Source of the DNA: Rhineura floridana
Lineage: Eukaryota; Chordata; Lepidosauria; Squamata; Rhineuridae
Assembly: GCF_030035675.1 (NCBI RefSeq)
Contig: NC_084482.1
Span: 187,771,873 to 187,835,872 of the forward strand
Length of the DNA stretch: 64,000 bases
Reading direction: 5' to 3'
Below are positions 53,336-64,000 of this stretch, piece by piece. Each line of letters opens with the position of its first letter. Position 1 is the first letter of the stretch. Both the position numbers and the translations under genes were made by a program. The notes under the pieces were generated by a model. That model was not told where the DNA came from and made no database searches. It saw only the letters and a list, made by a program, of their open reading frames with translations.

Positions 53336-55442
53336 AAAAATAATTAGATAAAGGGACCTCCTCATGAATACTCTCATTCTTTTGCTCTGAACTCCAAAAC
53401 CTGTATCTATCATCCTTTATAGGGTGGGTTTCAAGAGACTTGTTTGATTTCAAACTCTCTTGAGGGTTTCCTTTTCCCATTTGTTGAGGCCATGACAATT
53501 TACTTTTGAAATTCTTTTGTCCCTGCAGGGGAATAATAGGTCTTGTACCAGACATGTGAGGGTTTTGAATTGGGATGTTATTAGGAAAAGTCAGAGGTGA
53601 ATTCCTCCTCTCCCTTCTGGGGGCCTGCTGATGAATGGTTCTATATCCTCCTTGAGTTCCACAAGGGAGGTTTGCTCTTAATTTAGTGGCTTCCTTCTGG
53701 GATAAATAATGGGTAAAAGGAGTTTAGACTGAATAGGCTCTGGTAGTTTCTCAAAATAATGTTTAAGGGTGGAAAGAGGCTGAAAAACAGTCAAATTATC
53801 TGTTGTCTTAATTAGAATTCAGAGACATAGAGGACTCAGGGCTTATCCATATGGGATCATTACTTCGTACTAAAGATGCTGTTTTTACCTCTGTTTTCTA
53901 TTTGCGCCATCCACAGCAAGGGCTCAATGCCAGCTGCAAACATGGTGTTTTCTATTCGCACTGAGGGGAAAGATCCATCACACAATTTCCTAATGACCAT
54001 GGCCTCTAACATTTCCACTCCCTCTGGTTACCTGGCAACCAAGCATGATCAGTTCTACCAGTTAGTTTCATTTTTTTAAAAACAACATCCCGGACATGCA
54101 ATTATTTGTATTTTGACTGGTACAATACAGCTGAAATACAAATCTTTGTTTGAGCAGTGTTATGTTTTGTGCACAAGTTAGGAGGAAAAGAAAAATGAGG
54201 CACCATTTGCAGCAACAACAAAAAGGCTTGCAGAATGGGGGAGAGTAGCCCGAAGTTGTTTGTCAGCCCACAGGAAATGAAATGAAAGAAGGGAGGAGGA
54301 GGAGGGAGTGGGTATGGAGAGGGGAACAATTGTCACATCCACCTAAAAGCATTGAAGCAAAGCATCTGCAAGCGTTAGAGATACAGAGTGAAGACTTTTT
54401 TCCTTCCCTTTTTGTATTATCAGAGGATTGGGTTAGTACGGATTTACAGGGGAAAACTGCGTGATAGCTTTTGTTTGCCAGTAACGTCATGTGAACCATG
54501 TGATTTAAAAGTCTATGTGAGTAGCACCAAACACACACTAAACCACCATGTAGACGAGCCCTTAGACTACCCTTATACTCATCCAGGGTCCACATAGACT
54601 CCTCTTTTGGCTGGCAAGACTATCATCCAGAGAACTATTCACATTAGGGATGTTCTTTAGCAAATCAAAGTTCAGTTTGTTCACCCCTGGAACATCCAAG
54701 ACAGATGACACATCTGTAGGGATTTTTGCAAAATGAATATTAATTTCAGCTTGCACTGGAGAACTTAAAGGATCTTCAGGATTAACATGAAACTTTCCAG
54801 TAACTATGGGCTCCCTCATACTCTTCTCTGTGCTTAGAAATTTGCTGGAGGAGCAAGCATCATTACACCAGATTCTATCAGGGTGCATAGCACAGATGTT
54901 GTAGCTTGGAATCCTGACACTACTTGTTGATGCAGGGTTATTTCATTAAAGATTTTTTCAGCAAATGCAGAAATCAGGAGACAATAGTCCTCTAAAAGGA
55001 TATAGGGACTGTGTTAGTCTCATCCAACCCATTTAAGTCATGATCTCCAATATTAGTTCTTTTAAAGTTGGAAATAGAGGATCCATCTTTATGTATAATA
55101 CCATAATCATTTCCAGGTGTACATGAAACATAAGATCCAGGGGGAGAACAATCACAACTTCAGAAGGTTCCACATGATGAGAACATTGTATTTACCTATC
55201 ATTTTGCTCCTTATGCTCATCAAAAACAGTATAACCCTCTAAATCTGCTTCCTCCAGATCCCCCACCCTATCCCTTCCCCTTCTTTACCTTTCTCTATAA
55301 AATCACATTCAGCCAGAGGTGTGAAAAAATCCCTTACTGATGTTTGGGTTTGAGAGATGCTTACATTATCACGCTGCAATTTATGAAGCAAGCGTTGCCT
55401 CCTTGTCCAAACCATTACAATTACCACAGTAGAACCATACAA
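53313..55442 (-). other. Unrecognised group of minus-strand frames
   Basis: Three frames on one strand (55442-55239, 54888-54562 and 53555-53313) encode polar, Asn/Ser/Lys-rich peptides such as LHKLQRDNVSISQTQTSV, FHVNPEDPLSSPVQAEINIH and LSWPQQMGKGNPQESLKSNK. I do not recognise them. They may be pieces of one decayed element, broken by the MITE at 53838-54085. No splice sites support a host gene. Confidence 0.3.
53838..54085 (+). mobile_element. DNA-transposon-like repeat, 'gggcttatccacatgggatc' family
   Basis: 'agggcttatccatatgggat', 'gtactaaagatgctgttttt' and 'tctattcgcactgaggg' recur at 63815-64000. The family is unnamed to me; no target duplication was fixed. Confidence 0.5.
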
Positions 55443-55768
55443 AATAAAAACTTAAAAGAAGTATAATTCTAAAGTAAAAGAAAAAATCCTTAAAAGCAAA
55501 CAAATGATCTATTATATCTTCTACTGCATCTCCTATGAAAGTTCTTTATTCGGAGCGGAGGCTTGTTTTGGAGGGACTGCTGAGGCAAGGCCTCAGCACA
55601 AACGCAGTCTTCGTAGGCAGAAGTGTGGGCTCCTCCCCGTCAACACAGGTGTAGGTTTCCAAAGTCATTTTGGGGTACAAGGGGCAGGGCAGGTCTCCTC
55701 CCAAACTGGCAGAACTTCTGCAGAGAACTCCTCACCCAAGCAATTAATCAGTCACCCTGGGTTTAAGG

Positions 55769-55912
55769 CAGGGATAGAGAATCTGTGGCCCTCCAAATGT
55801 TGTTGGACTCCAACTCCCATTATCATCAGCCAGCCAGCATGGCCAATGGTTAAGGACGATGAGAGTTGGAGTCCAGTAACATTTGGAGGGCCACAGCATT
55901 CACCATCTCTAA
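55769..55912. mobile_element. Foldback MITE, 'ccagatgttgctgga' family
   Basis: 'gagaatctgtggccctccaa' / 'ttggagggccacagcattca' and 'atgttgttggactccaactc' / 'gagttggagtccagtaacat' give a long hairpin. Confidence 0.7.
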
Positions 55913-56189
55913 TTTAAGGTATTCCAATAGCCATTCAGAATGTCAATGCCTTCATATAGACACTTAGATGGAACAAATTCATTATAATTGTCATTTTCTG
56001 TCATTTATTCTAGTATGTCTTATGGGTCCTTTAACCTTGTACAATGCAGTAATCTTCGGAGTGAGAGGTTGTGGGGTTTAAGCTTGGCTGAGCATTATGC
56101 CCTCTTCGTCTATATCTAAAACTGTCAGCTTCTCTACTATATCTGGTAACATTTCCCAAGCTAGAGGCTGCAGACAACTAAGATGAACA

Positions 56190-56850
56190 ATACCATAGGA
56201 AGCCCACAAGCAAGCCCTGAGCTGGGCGCAAGAGCAGTCTCTCCTCCTGCAATTTCCCGAAACTGGTATTCAGAAGCATACTACCTGCAGCTATGGAGGC
56301 ACAGCTGAGACATCACAGCTACTAGTCATTGATAGCCTTATCCTCCATGAATTTCTCTAATCTTCTTTTAAAGTCATCTGAGTTGGTGGCCATTATTGCC
56401 TCCTGGGGGAGCAAATTCCATAGTTTAACTATGTGCTGTGTAAAAAAGTACTTTCTTTTATCTGTCCTGAATCTTCCAACATTCAGCTTCATTGGATATC
56501 CACAGGTTCTAGTGTTATGAGAGAAGGAGAAAGGCTTTTCTCTATCTGCTTTCTCCATGACATGCATAATTGTATACACGTCTATCACTTGCCTTTTCTC
56601 TAAACTAAGGAGTGCCAAATGCTGCAACCTTTCCTTATAGGGGAGTTGCTCCATCCCCTGGATCATTTTGGTTGACCTTTTCTGAACCTTTTCCAACTCT
56701 ACAATATCTTTTTTTAGTGAAGTGATTAGAACTGCACACAGTATTCCAAATGTGATCACACCATATATTTGTATAACAGTATTATATTGGCAATTTTATT
56801 TTCAATACCTTTCCTAATGATCCTTAGCATGGAATTTGCCTTTTCACCAT
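56190..56850 (-). mobile_element. CR1 LINE C-terminal coding part and 3' region
   Basis: Frame 56759-56322 reads SLKKDIVELEKVQKRSTKMI, QGMEQLPYKERLQHLALLSL, then KADREKPFSFSHNTRTCGYP and KLWNLLPQEAIMATNSDDFK, the same region as the CR1 at 39515 but more diverged. Truncated before the catalytic motif. Confidence 0.85.
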
Positions 56851-57024
56851 GATTGCATGAATACTGTTCAGCAGCATAACTATGGTTTGTTTACTGCCAA
56901 CAACAAGCCACAACCTGAAACCATGGTTTGTTGTTGGCTTACAAACCTTGGCTTATTTGAACTATGGCTTGGTGTTCAGGTGAAGCCAGCACCTTTCCTT
57001 AACCATGTTTTGTCTGATCACCAG

Positions 57025-57292
57025 GGTGTAGTCATCCAGGATCTCAGGGCGTCTTAGACCCCTTACTTTTTTCAGAGCAGGGTCCCTATGTCTCTAGCAT
57101 TCTATGAGAAAATCAGTATGAAAGGGGAGTGCGTTAGTCACTGAGAAGAGCCTTCTAACATGCTTCCTTGTCCTTTCCTGCTGATTGGAGCCAATCAGAG
57201 TGAAAGGAGGTGAGTCAGCCAGTGAAAAGACTCTTCTCAGCAGCTAACACACTTCCCTTTCATGCTGATTGGCTCCTAGGGATATCTGTTGT
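57025..57292 (-). repeat. Dispersed repeat family, copy D, truncated
   Basis: 'gtgtagtcatccaggatctc' start, 'gattggagccaatcagagtg' centre, breaks off at 'ggctcctagggatatctgtt' where the BovB begins. It lacks the outer part kept by copies A-C. Confidence 0.6.
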
Positions 57293-57297
57293 TGTGG

Positions 57298-58195
57298 GTT
57301 GTTGTTATGTGCCTCCAAGTCAATTACGACTTATAGTGACCCTATGAATCAGTGACCTCCAGTGGCATCTGTCATAAACCACCCTGTTCAGATCTTGTAA
57401 GTTCAGGTCTGTGGCTTCCTTTATGGAATCGATCCATCTCTTGTTTGGCCTTCCTCTTTTTCTACTCCATTCTGTTTTTCCCAGCATTATTGTATTTTCT
57501 AGTGAATCCTATCTTCTCATTATGTGTTCAAAGTATGATAATCTCAGTTTCATCATTTTAGCTTCTAGTGACAGTTCTGGTTTAATTTGTTCTAACACCC
57601 AATTATTTCTCTTTTTCGCAGTCCATGGTATGCACAAAGCTCTCTTCCAGCACCACATTTCAAATGAGTTGATTTTTCTCTTATCCGCTTTTTTCACTGT
57701 CCAACTTTCACATCCATACATAGAGATCGGGAATACCATGGTCTGAATGATCCTGAGTTTGGTGTTCAGTGAAACATCTTTGCATTTGAGGACTTTTCTG
57801 GTTCTCTCATAGCTGCCCTCCCCAGTCTTCTTTTGATTTCTTGACTATTGTCTCCTTTTTGGTTAATAACTGTGCTGAGGTATTGATAATCCTTGACAAG
57901 TTCAGTGTCCTCATTGTCAACTTTAAAGTTACATAAATCTTCTGTTGCCATTACTTTAGTCTTTTTGACATTCAGCTGTAGTCCTGCTTTTGTGCTTTCC
58001 TCTTTAACTTTCATCAGCATTCGTTTCAAATCATTACTGGTTTCTGCTAATAGTATGGTATTGTCTTCATATCTTAAATTATTGAGCAAGGAATTTCAGA
58101 AGAAAATCAGCCTGTGCTTTACAGATTACAGCAAAGCCTTTCACTGTGTAGATCCTGAAAAACTATGGAATGCTTTAAAAGAAATGAGGCTGTAG
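57298..58195 (-). mobile_element. BovB/RTE LINE with inverted 5' part
   Basis: 57298-58089 reads on the minus strand: LNNLRYEDNTILLAETSNDL (catalytic-region YxDD with one change), GLQLNVKKTKVMATEDL, then MYGCESWTVKKADKRKINSF, KPELSLEAKMMKLRLSYFEH, and the 3' end 'ggcacataacaacaaccc'. 58090-58195 reads on the plus strand: FQKKISLCFTDYSKAFHCVD then EKLWNALKEM, the RT motif-A region that normally lies just upstream. The 5' segment is therefore flipped. Confidence 0.85.
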
Positions 58196-58197
58196 TT

Positions 58198-58445
58198 TGT
58201 GAAGGGTGCTGAGAGTTGCTAGGAGACCCCTATTCTCCTCACACAGCTACAATTCCCCAAGTAGTTTAACAGTCAGTCCTTTTTCCCACAGAACTCTGGG
58301 AATTGCCGGCCTGTAAGGGGTCTATGGCTTTCGTAACAACTCTCAGTATCCTTCACAAACTACACTTCCCAGAATTCTTTGGGGGAAACCATGACTGTTT
58401 AAAATGGAATAATAGTGGAATAAATGTACAGTGTGAATGTGGCCT
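58198..58445 (+). mobile_element. Foldback MITE, 'tgctgagagttgctaggaga' family, best copy
   Basis: 'gaagggtgctgagagttgct' pairs with 'caactctcagtatccttcac', and 'cacagctacaattccccaag' with 'actctgggaattgccggcct'. Right end 'gtacagtgtgaatgtggcct'. Confidence 0.6.
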
Positions 58446-58902
58446 GATTCAGCTATGCAGGCCCCCATGAGTGTCAATTGTATAATCTTAGAAGGGTGTG
58501 TGGCATGACTCATGAAGGGACCATGAAGGGAATTTGGAGACCCGGAGAAGACCCCCCAAAACCGGAGTCTCCGGGAGAAAACCAGGCTCCTAGCAACCCT
58601 AATCTCCACACATACACATACACATACACCCAAACAACACTCAGCCGCCAAATACTGTGGCCTACAAGTACTTCACAACCTGCATTTTTGTAATTTCATA
58701 TAGGCAGCAAAATAGGAGCTTTGTCAAGTCTCTGATAAACCACCCTTCATGGCTGATAGGCTTTTTTAGTCCCAGACTTCACAGGCAGGCCAACCTGCCT
58801 TTCTCAGATGAGACTACAACAGGTAACTTTTCTTTTCTTTTTTGGAGACAACAATTTCTCAGTATATTTAAGAAAGGCATTAAGCAAGTCCAGGAAGATA
58901 GA
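58446..58902. other. No recognised gene or repeat
   Basis: ACACAT simple stretch at 58607-58631; short frames only. Confidence 0.35.
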
Positions 58903-59084
58903 TAGGAAGACAGGAAACTGCCTTATACTTCCTTATATATTGCTCAGTGTTGTCTACACAGACTGGCAGCGGCTCTCCAAGATTTCAGGCAGGAGTCTCT
59001 CCCAGCCCTACCTAGAGATGCCAGGGATTCAACCTGGGATCTTCTGCACGCAAGGCAGATGCTCTGCCCCCTGAGCCCTTCCCC
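58903..59084 (-). mobile_element. tRNA-derived SINE with CR1/L2-like tail
   Basis: 'gaaactgccttatacttcct' tail at the left, 'gggattcaacctgggatctt' and 'aaggcagatgctctgccccc' head at the right. Confidence 0.7.
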
Positions 59085-60794
59085 ATTTAAAGTCTATTTT
59101 CATCAAGGAATTTGTAAAAAGCATATTGTGGTTTTAGAAGCTCATTTGTTGAAAGACCCTTCCATGCCTTCTCCACCCCCAGGCTTACATACCCAGAATA
59201 ATAAAATGACCTTAACTCACATGATTGCAAAAGGAATTATTTAACTATTTTTCTCCTTATCATCAATATCCTCATACAATCCTGCCAAAGAAAGAAATGA
59301 ACAGCTTATTTTATCAAGATACATCTGCTATATTGTCATGCAACCCAATCATGTGCAAGTTAAGTCATAAGCAAGCTCCACTGTGATCAGTGAAGCTTAC
59401 TCCCGAGTAAAGCAAGTTAGCTTTAACATGTACGTGCTGCTTCCTTGCTGAGAAAATTGCTTCCTTGTTCACCTCACCCCTCCCACAGCAGCATTCATTC
59501 GCAACAGGGAGCAGATTAAGAGAGAGAGAGAGAGAGAGGTTTTGTCTGGGCAGAGTCTGACAGAGAGAGGGAAGATGTTACTTTCAACAATCTGTCGCTC
59601 ATATAACAAACCGAGGCAAGAAGCACCCAACCCTTCTCCTTCTGCATTTGCAAATTATAATGTTTTGTATGAATGCCTCTTGCAACCAGGCACACTGTGA
59701 TCTGTGGCAGGGTTGGGAGCCGATGCTGCTGCAGATTACAGAACAGGAAAGCTACCCATCACCCTAAAGAGGGGCGACCCTCAGCCAGGGCCTGACCTGG
59801 CTGCCCTCTGGGGCCAACCCTGAACAAGGGTTTCAGGAATACTTTCAGGTGCATGGGGGGCAATTTGGGGGGGGGAGAGAAGGTGACAAGATCTCACAAA
59901 TTTGTAAAGCCTTTTTTTTTAAGAGAGGGAGAAGGCATTATTCTTCATCCCTTTCAAATGCTTTGCAACTAATGTGCTCCTCCTCCTCTTCTGAAACTGA
60001 CCCATCACCTCTGGGAGGGGCAAGGGAAAAAAAGAAGCAAGCACAACATCCAACTCCTTCCTAGAGCCCAAAGTGTGTTTTGATGTCAAAATACCGTCAT
60101 TCCTGTGATTGCAACTGCCTTCCACCCTCCAACTGTGTAAACTCCTCTCAAGAACAGGATCCTTTCATACCACCTTTCTCTGTCTCTCTCTGTCTCACAC
60201 ACATACAGATGCCACGCTGCTGCTGATATGCCACCCCAATTACCACGGAGGAGGAGGTGGCAGGAACCCCTTGGCCGGATCGATACAGCGGAGGCTGTGG
60301 CAATAGCCTTCCAAGCAGTGCCAGCCCATGGAGGAAGAAGAGGAACAGGAGGAGGAGACACCACACCACGGGGCAAGAGACAGGCTGTAGGCTGGGGTGG
60401 GCTGTATCGTTCTGCCCAGCAGCCCCCTTCCCTCCTGCCTGCTCCTTCTCTGTAATGTGGGGAGGGTAGATCAGAGGGGGCCGGGAGGGGGCCACCTGTA
60501 TAAAAAGTAATCGGACGGCATCCCAAAACATCCCCCCAGCAATACACACCTGGTTCTTATGAACCGGCATGGTTTTGAAGAACTGGAATGGTTTCAAAGT
60601 GGGAGAAAGAAGGAAGTGGGATGGTGACGGGTCAGACTCAGTTTTTTCTGTCTGAAAAGGAAGGAATGGCATCCCCATACCGAATAGCTCAGATATAAAG
60701 GAGCATAATGGAGCTTCCCCCACCCCACAAAATATGTCAAGAATCCTTAGATACGCAATCCATGGGCATTACTACATGTTAAAAGAGATATATA
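59085..60794. other. No recognised gene; GA run and GC-rich patch
   Basis: (GA)n at 59520-59539. 60220-60500 is GC-rich with overlapping frames up to 191 codons on both strands, none with known motifs; low-complexity composition explains them. Confidence 0.4.
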
Positions 60795-60891
60795 TTACCC
60801 TGAACACACCCAATCTCAGAAGCTAAGCAGGGTTAGATCTGGTCAGCACTTCGACAGGACACTGCCTGGGAACACTGGGTGCCGTAGGCTT
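60795..60891 (+). promoter_or_regulatory. 5S rRNA-derived head with pol III internal promoter remnant
   Basis: The region 'agaagctaagcagggttaga' matches box A of 5S rRNA and 'ctgcctgggaacactgggtg' box C, in the right order and spacing apart from a short loss near the start. Such 5S heads drive pol III transcription of SINE3-type and 5S-Sauria-type elements. Confidence 0.65.
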
Positions 60892-61375
60892 AAAGCAAGG
60901 CAATGGTGAACCACCTCTGAATACCTCTTACCATGAAAACCCTATGAACAGAGTATCCAAAATGCAACACGAGATAGTGATGGAAGATGAGACCCTCAGG
61001 TCAGAAGGCACTCACTGAGCTACTGGGGTAGAACAAAGGACAAGTACGAATAGCGCTGTGTCTAATGGCGCAACTGGGTAAAAGCCAAATGGAAGCCCGG
61101 AGGCTGATGCACACAGATGCGAAAGGAGAGTCTGGAGTTGTACGATGTACACAATAGGAACATGGAATGTGAGAAGCATGAACCAGTGAAAGTTAGAAAT
61201 TGTCAAGCAAGAAATGGAACACATAAACATAAGAGATGGATTGATTCCATAAAGGAAGCCATAGACCTGAATTTACAAGATCTGAACAAGGTGGTTTATA
61301 ACAGATGCTATTGGAGGTAGCTGATTCTTAGGGTCACCATAAGTCGTAATTGACTTGAAGGCACATAACAACAAA
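60795..61375 (+). mobile_element. 5S-rRNA-headed BovB-related element with central deletion
   Basis: 60795-60891 is 5S rRNA-like: 'taccctgaacacacccaatc', 'agaagctaagcagggttaga', 'ctgcctgggaacactgggtg' and 'ccgtaggctt'. 60892-60960 is the Sauria SINE core ('ggcaatggtgaaccacctct'). 60961-61230 reads like the BovB 5' region, ending in the WNVRS-N-G-K-L-E-I-V-K-Q-E-M-E-H-type block in broken frame. From 61231 it is the BovB 3' end ('gatggattgattccataaag', 'aattgacttgaaggcacata'). About 2.5 kb or more of ORF is missing at the 61230/61231 join. Confidence 0.75.
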
Positions 61376-61460
61376 CATGAGGTATCGTAAACTGCCCTAG
61401 AAGTACATAATTGAAAACAGTTATGGAAACTATTAAAACAAAGCATAAATAACGCAAGGC

Positions 61461-61683
61461 TAGCCAGTGTGGCGTAGTGGTTAAGGTGTTGGACTACGAC
61501 CTGGGAGACCAGGATTTGAATCCCCACACAGCCACGAAGCTCACTGGGTGACCTTGGGCCAGTCACTGCCTCTCAGCCTCAGAGGAAGGCAATGGTAAAC
61601 CCCCTCTGGATACCGCTTACCATGAAAACCCTCTTCATAGGGTCACCATAAGTCGGAATCGACTTGAAGGCAGTCCACAACAT
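61461..61683 (+). mobile_element. Full-length Sauria-type tRNA SINE
   Basis: Head 'gccagtgtggcgtagtggtt' (box A) and 'ggatttgaatccccacacag' (box B), core 'gaggaaggcaatggtaaacc', tail 'tcaccataagtcggaatcga' plus 'cttgaaggcagtccac'. The tail equals the BovB end 86 bp upstream at 61340-61366. Confidence 0.85.
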
Positions 61684-61689
61684 AAAGCT

Positions 61690-61920
61690 GCTGTAAGGAA
61701 CAGGGGAGGGCAGGAGATCTGTGTCTCTTGTAACATGTACATCTTCCCTAAGAGCACCTGCAGATGATCAAACAATCTCTGCAAAGCCAGTCTGCCTCCT
61801 ACCCTCCTGCTGCCAAAGGGTTCAACTGCAGCATCATGGACACTGTGAGGTAAAGGCTTGATTTCTACACTGGTACAGAAAGGTCCTCTCCTGCAGGGCA
61901 CAGCCAGCACTTTTTGGACA
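61690..61920 (-). mobile_element. L2-like LINE fragment
   Basis: 'gaggtaaaggcttgatttct' and 'acactggtacagaaaggtcc' repeat almost word for word at 62785-62825. Confidence 0.4.
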
Positions 61921-62474
61921 TCTGTATTTATCCTACCAATTTATTATGGATGAATTAACCATGCACTACACAGATGTGGGAAGATATAGTGTTGATATTT
62001 TCAGCTTTTGTTTTTTACTCATTTATTGTGGAGGGCAAGATGGTAAAAAAGAAATGACCCATTGAAAAAAGGAGTGGGGTGTGACATCTTCAGACAAATG
62101 TTCAGGGGGAAATGAGTGGGTTGGTTTACCTTAATAATAACATTACAAGGTTGCCAAATGGAGTGAGTTCTTTTTTAAAAAACAAACACTACTGAATACT
62201 TCTTCTATTGAAGAAGAGTTAAATTTTAGAGCGGTGCATTATTAAATTCTGATGGGTAAGCTCCCATTGCCTTGTTTCAGAATTGGCCTTGGTAGACTAT
62301 GCTATTTTTAAACAATTAAAACACTGCTAAACGTTTTTTCTGCTCTCGGTTTGGAAATGTGAATCCCTTTGTGTACCTGGTTATAGCTCCACAAAGGCTG
62401 CAAAATAAGGCAAGGGCCCTTCAACAGCCAGCCAACTTCTTTGGGTAGGTGGGGCTTAGTACATTACAGGCTCA
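61921..62474. other. No recognised gene or repeat
   Basis: AT-rich, short frames only. Confidence 0.35.
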
Positions 62475-63075
62475 GTCAACCAAATTATTTATTTATATTT
62501 ATGGATCATTTTCTATGAAACATCTCGATGCAATTTAACAATAAAAACATCAACAATAAAAACATATATAGAAACACTTTCATATATAAAAACAATTAAA
62601 ACAATTTTGTATATATAAAAACAATGTCAAATCCTATGTTTTATCCTACAGACTAGGATAAAAATCTCCATTTAAAAGGCTTGTTGAAAAAGTAAAGCCT
62701 TCGGTTGGTACCAGAAAGACAACAGAGATGATGCCTCTCTGACAGGTAAAAGGAAGGGGTTCCAAAGATTAGGTGCTGTCACACTAAAGGCTCGATTCCT
62801 ACATTGGTACAGAAAGGTCCTCTCCTGCAAGACAGAATGATTGGTTAGGAATATAAGGGGTGAGATGATCTTTTAAGGATTCCTTGTCGCAAGCTGTATA
62901 GGGCATTGTATACCAGTATCAGCACCTTGAATTTAGCCTAGTAGCTAATTGGCAGCCACTGCATTTCTTTCAGCAGCAGCATAGCATGATGGTGACAGTC
63001 CATCCCAGTCAGCTGTCAAGCCACTGATTTGCACTAGCTGCGGTTTCCAGGCTTCAGTTGGATCAGGGTGCTTGC
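62475..63075 (-). mobile_element. L2-like LINE 3' region
   Basis: 'aaattatttatttatattta' tail followed by reversed coding text: 'agcaccttgaatttagccta' and 'ctaattggcagccactgcat' correspond to 'accttgaatcgggcccgg' and 'accggcagccagtgaagatc' of the L2 at 1386, and 'gcactagctgcggtttccag' to its next block. Coding frame is decayed. Confidence 0.6.
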
Positions 63076-63177
63076 AGAGACAACCACTTACAAAACTGTC
63101 TCAGAGGAACTCTGGGAACTCTCCAAGGTGCTCTGGATTCCTGCCTTGAATTCCTAACTCAGAATATTGACTTGGGA

Positions 63178-63265
63178 CACGTCCGCACCATACATTTAAA
63201 GCATATCCAACACACATTTAAATCACATAACTTCCTCCAAAGAAACATGGGAACTGTAGTTTGCT
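63178..63265 (-). mobile_element. Fragment of the 'tgctgagagttgctaggaga' MITE family
   Basis: 'cgtccgcaccatacatttaa' and 'catgggaactgtagtttgc' match one end of the 58198 copy in reverse. Confidence 0.4.
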
Positions 63266-63814
63266 AATGTAACCCCTATGGGTTATATTGGTTTGGTCCA
63301 GTGGGTGGAGAAACCTTATGGAAGGATTGTATTAAGGAGTTGAGTACAAACCGTGGGGAAGCTGAAGAGAAAAGGAGCTGTTAATGCCAGGGAGTAAGGA
63401 CTAGGCCCTTGTCACCTTGAATTAGGTAATGGGGTTTTACAATTATGTGTGTAAAGGGGAGGGAAGAGTAAATTAATTCTTTTGTGGCTTTATGTATTTG
63501 AATTTAAATTATATTTTATTTAGGGCTTTGAAGTTTGCAATTGGAAAATTCCAAATTTTCTCTACTGGACTTTCTGCAAGCAACTTCTTCATTTATGTCT
63601 TGCTGAATGCATTGGACTTTGGGAATTATTATGTTAAGAAGATATATGATATATTCTGTTGGCATACATGGTGTTATGTTCCTTTCAGTTATTGTTTTTA
63701 TATATATATATATATAAAACAAACATTGTAATTGTGTTTGTAGTATTCGTTTCAATGAGCCCCATAGGACCCAAGAAAGAGGTACACTAACAGTGCTGGA
63801 AATTTGTAGCTCTG
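63266..63814. other. No recognised gene; AT microsatellite at 63700-63717
   Basis: (AT)n run and short frames only. Confidence 0.4.
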
Positions 63815-64000
63815 GGCTTATCCACAGAGGAGCATACCTTTGTACTAAAGACGCTGCTTTTACCATCGTGATAATTTGCAAGGTCCATACTTGGTAGCTT
63901 CAAATCTGCTGTTTTCCATTCACGCTAGTCGGCATTCCTCTGTGGAGGATCAGTGTTGCTGTTTCCTTGTGGCTCCTCCCTCTAATTTTACATGTTTACT
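63815..64000 (+). mobile_element. DNA-transposon-like repeat, second copy of the 53838 family
   Basis: 'gggcttatccacagaggagc', 'gtactaaagacgctgctttt' and 'ttttccattcacgctagtcg' parallel 53845-53960. Runs into the window edge. Confidence 0.5.

Noticed and set aside
60086-60723. Overlapping frames of 153 and 191 codons in a GC-rich patch
   Set aside because: Low-complexity, frames open on both strands at once, no known motifs and no splice sites.
60795-60891. Functional 5S rRNA gene
   Set aside because: Part of the 5' region is missing, several bases differ, no T-run terminator follows and the sequence continues into SINE/BovB parts.
1-64000. CRISPR arrays, bacterial operons, riboswitches or prophage
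   Set aside because: Nothing of the kind is present; content is typical of a vertebrate nuclear genome.

Overview
The window looks like nuclear DNA of a squamate reptile (lizard or snake). The evidence is its repeat mix: BovB/RTE LINEs with tRNA-headed SINEs that share the BovB 3' tail, L2-type and CR1 LINEs, an L1 relative, a Penelope-like element, many hAT-like foldback elements, several LTR fossils and one copia-type gag fossil. There are no bacterial-type operons. Most long open frames are transposon remnants.

One host gene is well supported. An ABHD6-like serine hydrolase (monoacylglycerol lipase family) lies on the + strand in eight coding exons between 25,814 and 47,061. All seven introns have GT-AG ends and the phases join into a 326-codon frame. 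The catalytic triad (S149, D266, H294), the oxyanion HG and an N-terminal membrane anchor are present. Two things are odd. The codon where human ABHD6 has its initiator ATG is CTG, in a good Kozak setting and with an in-frame stop three codons upstream. The cap region is also about 13 residues shorter than human ABHD6. It resembles human ABHD6 only at roughly half of positions, so a diverged paralogue is more likely than the orthologue.

Layout. 1-25 kb, upstream of the gene: copia-type gag fossil at the left edge, an L2 LINE inside LTR-like sequence, a second L2 split by a CR1 and a solo LTR (5.8-8.7 kb), SINE copies, a four-copy dispersed repeat (two copies here at 9.3 and 14.5 kb, a third at 16.1 kb, a fourth at 57 kb), a GC-rich island with a NOL4-like coding fragment between transposon-like ends (12.9-13.3 kb), a solo LTR inside a CR1 tail (15.2-16.1 kb), an ORF1-only L1 with a perfect 18-bp target duplication (20.1-22.1 kb) and a BovB end.

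25.8-47.3 kb, the ABHD6-like gene: its introns hold three or four solo LTRs, a perfectly bounded hAT-type palindrome (34.5 kb), a CR1 (39.5-40.7 kb) and a Penelope-like insertion with an intact GIY-YIG endonuclease frame inside an older DNA transposon (42.6-44.5 kb).

47.3-64 kb, downstream: LINE tails, a BovB end at 52 kb, unrecognised minus-strand frames (53.3-55.4 kb), a CR1 at 56.2-56.8 kb, a BovB with an inverted 5' part (57.3-58.2 kb), a 5S-rRNA-headed, internally deleted BovB (60.8-61.4 kb), a full-length SINE and an L2-like tail. All calls come from reading the sequence and recalled family features; no database search was run.
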